DNA from: Candidatus Omnitrophota bacterium
GTDB lineage: Bacteria > Omnitrophota > Gorgyraeia > 1-14-0-20-64-10
Assembly: GCA_023248095.1 (NCBI GenBank)
Contig: JAHFFF010000101.1
Location: 1-6,302, forward strand
Reading direction: 5' to 3'
Length of the DNA stretch: 6,302 bases
Shown here: positions 4,501 through 6,302 of the stretch, one piece after another
Layout of the letters: each line of letters opens with the position of its first letter
Position numbering within the stretch: position 1 is the stretch's first letter
Notes under the pieces: generated by a model
Told to the model about the DNA's origin: nothing
Seen by the model: the letters and a program-made list of their open reading frames with translations, nothing else
Database searches by the model: none
Program-made: the position numbers and the translations under genes

Positions 4501-6302
4501 TGACGACGAGCGCCATCTTTCCTGCGCCTGTCTGCCGGCTAACCGGGACAGGACGAATCCACGTCGCAGCCGGCTCATTTAGGAGCTTTTCGGCACGCAA
4601 TAATTGTTGAAACTCGGGAGGGACCGCAGGGACGGAACCTTGCTCGAACAGGTGACGTGCCGATACCCTACCCATCAATACAACTTCAATCTCATCGATT
4701 CCTCCGTTCCCCTTCCCATTCAGCATTGGATCCACATAGAGGTCCACGAACCTCTGCAGATAGCCGTCCACGGTCTCTCCCTCCTTGGGCTCCGGCACCT
4801 GCTCCTCCAAGCCGGACGACTGGCCTGCACCAGTGAGCAGTGGGATTTGGATGCCGGTAGGTGCGATTAAACGGTCCTGCAGCTCATTCGCTTTCGCCAC
4901 TAAATTGGCAACCTGTTTGGAAAGCTCTTCAGGGTATCTGTCTGCAATCTGGGCCTGTAAGTCAGCAAGTGTATTTTTCAACATGCTGGCGTGATAACCA
5001 GCGGACCCAATGTCCTGCCGGCTGTAGGCTGCCTCGATTTCGCCATGCAGCCTAACTCCCTCTTTGATGAGCTGGGTAAAGCCTTCTGGAAGCTGCGGAA
5101 CAACATCCGGCAAGTTTCGTATCTCGAGGAAATTCCTCCACAACGCAGCCAGAAGTTCGCCGACCCCGTCCTGTGGAACGTCGGAAGCCACGTCCCGCAA
5201 TGTTACGGCACCCTCTGCACCACCGGAGGCCAGGATCTTACCATCGGGACTGAAGGCAACGCTGTTCACCGAACCGGCATGAGCCTCTGCCCGGCGAACC
5301 TGAACTGTTCCGGAAAAAACGTTCCACAGTTCAATCGCCCGATCGCTTCGCCCGACAGCCAGGAGCTTCCCATCCGGAGAAAGAGCCATGGAGATCGGCC
5401 ACTCCGGGAGAGAAATCCAGGATTCGTCACCCCTGATGCCGGTCAGTTTCTGCGCTAAGCTCCTTCGCCGCTCCTGTCCGGTGGCAACGTCCCACCATCG
5501 AATCGTCTTATCCTTACCAGCCGAGAACAGAGTCGTTCCATCCGCACTAAAAGCCAGGGCGGTCACCATGTGCGAATGCCCGGTCAGCGTGCGCACGCGC
5601 TGTGTGTCTAGATCCCATAGATAGATGGCTCGCTCCAACCCATCGGCAGATGTAGCAACCAGCCGTCCATCGGGGCTGAACAGTACCGCGTTAACCGGCC
5701 CTCGATGCTTCTTGAGTATTCCAGCCGCCTTGCCGGAAGGGACTTCCCATACGCGTACCGCCCCATCGGCGCTACCAGAGACAAGTTTCTGTCCGCTTAG
5801 GCTAAACGCTACACTGAGCACTTGGGAGGCGTGTCCCTGAAAAACTTTCAAAAGCGCGCCAGTGGCTGCATCCCACAATCGAATCGTCCCATCTGCACCG
5901 CCGGAAGCCAGAAATTTTCCATTGGGACTAAAGGCACCCGTGAAGATCTCTCTAAAGAACGTGCGGGTGCCTCCGTGACCCTGTGCAGGTTCCAAAGGCA
6001 GCGTTGTTTTTAGCTGACCTGTTTTAACGTCCCACAGCCTTATCGTTCCGTCATGACTGACTGAGGCAAGCGTATTTCCTTTAGGATCGAAAACCACTTG
6101 CCGTACCTCGCCGCTGTGGCCTTTCAGAACCTGAATTTCCTCCAAACCGGTCTTGGAGTTGAGCAGGGTGCCGTTGCCGGGCCGGTATCGGTAGCCGACC
6201 AGAGTTTCCGGGATGAAAGAATAGGGACCCGCGATGAAACGGCCCGCCAGATTCGGCTCCTGCCCGACCAAATAGACCCACAAGTTCTCCCCCTGATTGT
6301 TC
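1517..6302 (-). CDS. WD40 propeller-transaldolase fusion protein, 5' end beyond the window
   Basis: The frame is open from the right edge to a TAA at 1519-1517, giving 1,594 readable residues. Residues are numbered here from the codon at 6283; six more are readable upstream of it. Order: unrecognised start (1-44), seven WD40 blades (50-369), helical segment (370-480), unrecognised region (495-729), about three weaker WD-like blades (735-850), full transaldolase domain (about 890-1345), unassigned tail (1346-1588). Transaldolase (EC 2.2.1.2) moves a dihydroxyacetone unit between sugar phosphates in the non-oxidative pentose phosphate pathway, normally in the cytosol. WD40 propellers are protein-binding platforms. 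Eight [A/S/T]GLEE motifs mark linkers. The open frame to the edge suggests the true start lies outside. A TTG at 6283 with a GGGGGAG about three bases upstream is a weaker alternative. Compartment and activity are unknown because the N terminus is not seen. The domain calls are firm; the joint function is not. Confidence 0.93.
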   Translation of the reverse strand, partial: NNQGENLWVYLVGQEPNLAGRFIAGPYSFIPETLVGYRYRPGNGTLLNSKTGLEEIQVLKGHSGEVRQVVFDPKGNTLASVSHDGTIRLWDVKTGQLKTTLPLEPAQGHGGTRTFFREIFTGAFSPNGKFLASGGADGTIRLWDAATGALLKVFQGHASQVLSVAFSLSGQKLVSGSADGAVRVWEVPSGKAAGILKKHRGPVNAVLFSPDGRLVATSADGLERAIYLWDLDTQRVRTLTGHSHMVTALAFSADGTTLFSAGKDKTIRWWDVATGQERRRSLAQKLTGIRGDESWISLPEWPISMALSPDGKLLAVGRSDRAIELWNVFSGTVQVRRAEAHAGSVNSVAFSPDGKILASGGAEGAVTLRDVASDVPQDGVGELLAALWRNFLEIRNLPDVVPQLPEGFTQLIKEGVRLHGEIEAAYSRQDIGSAGYHASMLKNTLADLQAQIADRYPEELSKQVANLVAKANELQDRLIAPTGIQIPLLTGAGQSSGLEEQVPEPKEGETVDGYLQRFVDLYVDPMLNGKGNGGIDEIEVVLMGRVSARHLFEQGSVPAVPPEFQQLLRAEKLLNEPAATWIRPVPVSRQTGAGKMALVVTFQILTAGLEEARAPLWEGPVNRLLPWLEKTLPGHPDRGIRQIVVHYPSPIPQEGGRGDLFESQPIGIPARVANDPRVSSNVLRSVAEELELAFPDSDELPDLSYQAVVLVEGGVRQLHLWRGRSERPIPLKSEQAGLEESELARSSDGQFLVTRWTDEKTLHLRYANNGLLIATLSRHKDPVELAVFSLAGERLATADQGGKILLWQVPTGEFLGTLFEFPGKIASIHFEGDGGHLSSKTPDGATYHWDLASRQLVSVDGLPAVADETGVLLSLPKVARPLTAGLEETPHAVFDGLQQAGAHYSYDFLTPNVLADGTIASLVRRKVISAATTNPTSNWGVWQQAVLAPNGVWREEVRELIRKGLTAQEIYDTLFVGHLVKPAAALFRPGNEESKYQYGYVSYEFRPIWAQPMSERDYDAFMGETEKAFKEVMRLDGLLRKELGAHNFFIKVHGTNTGITAAQKAHANGANINYTLLSRREHVRAAMQAHKAGNYAYARAGGRYDRGPAGEAVFSDFVSRTDREIDPVLSDLKLLKAHVDRRLSLPEGALGAPADKNVRARLQAASRLYEHLLKPENEAARDTFLKDIAPLKMKAGLAYAKTEIYPLVQEQYLEDAGWQEFMKRTGPRMPQIYWGSTGVKAKDPETGKEVYTTDPHYFSELKGAWTTNTSPPEVIRMLAETPAEKMPFDASLTVEKNLDQDRHALNRLAELGIDIELIQQDVQDKGLKSFAADDAKTFAAIEDSIRQISLEEIHNLSVQLAAQWTASQPNIRIEDLTGAIYPSATPLDDPRRQISADQARQFVAEKPGRYLWFGPDLGNQPQPVYLDEIKGDAGSAFTTQHLERLRALVQAAAGLEEARVVLSFDPAAGSALKRFGIPTYVVVPTPTDFRHELAIGVEPERQIGLVWAGLEEQDYRSINAGIQLLVSADPSGTGWREQVVRAVSQRLGPNVRLTLVYDAGSLASGLEELGVPGATIARVLQRQTEDALELGQMK
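1598..1612 (-). repeat. GLEE motif copy 8 (SGLEE)
   Basis: Residues 1558-1562, 56 residues after copy 7 and 31 residues from the end of the protein. Codons are AGC GGC TTG GAG GAA. Confidence 0.85.
1766..1780 (-). repeat. GLEE motif copy 7 (AGLEE)
   Basis: Residues 1502-1506, 55 residues after copy 6. Codons are GCG GGG TTG GAG GAG. Confidence 0.85.
1931..1945 (-). repeat. GLEE motif copy 6 (AGLEE)
   Basis: Residues 1447-1451 in the C-terminal tail, before a strand-like segment. Codons are GCT GGG TTG GAG GAG. Confidence 0.85.
2249..3616 (-). other. Transaldolase domain, actinobacterial-like long type
   Basis: Residues about 890-1345 follow the transaldolase fold from end to end. Visible landmarks, with E. 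coli TalB equivalents from memory, are D901 in YDFLTPN (D17), N928 in TTNPTS (N35), E998 in YVSYEF (E96), the Schiff-base lysine K1045 in FFIKVHGT at 3151-3149 (K132), N1067 and T1069 in NINYTLLS (N154, T156), and S1109 and R1114 in SDFVSRTD (S176, R181). Downstream, YWGSTGVK and the LAELGID segment match the C-terminal half of the actinobacterial-type enzymes. All key residues are kept, so activity is plausible. Two oddities are an added segment at about 1125-1180 and His-Gly where Pro-Ala is usual after IKV. The domain is about 455 residues against a usual 360-380. Confidence 0.92.
3638..3652 (-). repeat. GLEE motif copy 5 (AGLEE)
   Basis: Residues 878-882, in the linker between the second WD-like group and the transaldolase domain. 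Codons are GCG GGT TTG GAG GAG. Confidence 0.85.
3734..4081 (-). repeat. Second, degenerate WD-like repeat group (about three blades)
   Basis: Residues 735-850 carry three blade-like units. The first contains SSDGQFLVTRW, the second FSLAGERLATADQGG then ILLWQV, and the third ends YHWDL. The blade rhythm and the closing tryptophans are visible but the GH and WD signatures are weak. Three blades cannot close a propeller alone. They may pair with neighbouring strands or be the rest of a decayed propeller. Confidence 0.65.
4082..4096 (-). repeat. GLEE motif copy 4 (AGLEE)
   Basis: Residues 730-734, directly before the second WD-like group. Codons are GCT GGC CTG GAG GAA. Confidence 0.85.
4097..4801 (-). 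other. Unassigned central region of the fusion protein
   Basis: Residues 495-729 lie between the second and fourth GLEE motifs and are split by the third at 601-605. Predicted by eye, the first half has alternating strands and helices (IDEIEVVLMGRV, then MALVVTFQIL). The second half has IRQIVVHYPSPIP, a helix at VLRSVAEELELAF, and a strand pair AVVLVEGGVRQLHLW. It looks folded, but I cannot assign it to a family. Confidence 0.4.
4469..4483 (-). repeat. GLEE motif copy 3 (AGLEE)
   Basis: Residues 601-605, splitting the unassigned central region in two, right after a strand-like VVTFQIL. Codons are GCC GGG TTG GAG GAG. Preceded by LT, as copy 5 is. Confidence 0.85.
4802..4816 (-). repeat. GLEE motif copy 2 (SGLEE)
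   Basis: Residues 490-494, at the border between the helical segment and the central region. Codons are TCC GGC TTG GAG GAG. Confidence 0.85.
4844..5176 (-). other. Helical, possibly coiled-coil segment after the propeller
   Basis: Residues 370-480 are rich in Ala, Leu, Glu, Gln and Lys with little Gly or Pro after about residue 402. Hydrophobic residues fall in heptad-like spacing between about 430 and 472 (HASMLKNTLADLQAQIADRY and onward). It could be a spacer or an oligomerisation helix. No family is recognised. Confidence 0.5.
5177..6136 (-). repeat. Seven-blade WD40 beta-propeller
   Basis: Seven WD40 repeats of roughly 37-47 residues follow one another at about 6136-5996, 5974-5846, 5845-5717, 5716-5591, 5590-5462, 5422-5288 and 5287-5177. 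Most show the GH start, a V-x-x-V/L-x-F-S-P-D/N-G-x-x-L-A-S strand, and a closing W-D or variant: RLWD, RLWD, RVWE, YLWD, RWWD, ELWN, LRD. Seven is the count for a closed propeller. Between blades 5 and 6 there is an extra loop of about 13 residues. The seventh blade has a degenerate end (LRD in place of LWD). The repeats have diverged at DNA level, so they are old. Expected role: protein-protein docking. Confidence 0.94.
6137..6151 (-). repeat. GLEE motif copy 1 (TGLEE)
   Basis: Residues 45-49 of the fusion protein, directly before the first WD40 blade. Codons are ACC GGT TTG GAG GAA. Confidence 0.85.

Noticed and set aside
5120..5150. A TGGAGGA on the coding strand within the helical segment, resembling the tag's DNA core.
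   Set aside because: It is read in another frame (Leu-Trp-Arg-Asn), so it is not a peptide tag. It shows that the DNA core alone occurs by chance here.
1..6302. A mobile element, phage, toxin-antitoxin or defence system.
   Set aside because: No transposase, integrase, nuclease, inverted terminal repeats or toxin-like small genes are visible on either strand.

Overview
The window holds two genes. Both lie on the minus strand, both are intact where visible, and each runs off one edge. The upstream gene (6302 to 1517) encodes at least 1,594 residues. The downstream gene (1494 to 1) encodes at least 498 residues. A 22-base gap separates them, so they look like one transcription unit. I see no RNA gene, insertion sequence, CRISPR array, terminator or convincing promoter. 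Coding density is close to 100 percent.

Upstream gene, read from the right edge: a short unrecognised N-terminal stretch; a WD40 beta-propeller with seven countable blades; a helical segment; an unrecognised region; a weaker second group of about three WD-like blades; a complete transaldolase domain with its Schiff-base lysine and the other catalytic residues in place; and an unrecognised C-terminal tail of about 240 residues. A propeller and a transaldolase in one polypeptide is an unusual architecture. The transaldolase resembles the longer actinobacterial-type enzymes rather than E. coli TalB, and it carries an insertion.

Downstream gene: it begins with a clear Sec-type signal peptide, has about 360 residues I cannot assign, and ends in the window with tetratricopeptide (TPR) repeats that continue past the left edge. 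The product is probably exported or periplasmic.

The most striking signal is a five-residue motif, [A/S/T]GLEE, found eight times in the upstream protein and three times in the downstream one. It is always in frame and tends to sit at domain borders or linkers, with different synonymous codons from copy to copy. Chance would give about 0.1 copies of GLEE in this much protein. At DNA level nearly every copy also carries the Shine-Dalgarno-like core TGGAGG.

Organism: a GC-rich bacterium with large multidomain WD40 and TPR proteins, plausibly an uncultivated lineage. I have a weak, unverified impression that such motif-rich proteins occur in Omnitrophota (OP3), but nothing here proves the phylum. 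How the two proteins cooperate cannot be told from the sequence. Propeller and TPR scaffolds suggest assembly of protein complexes, and the transaldolase suggests pentose-phosphate sugar chemistry.
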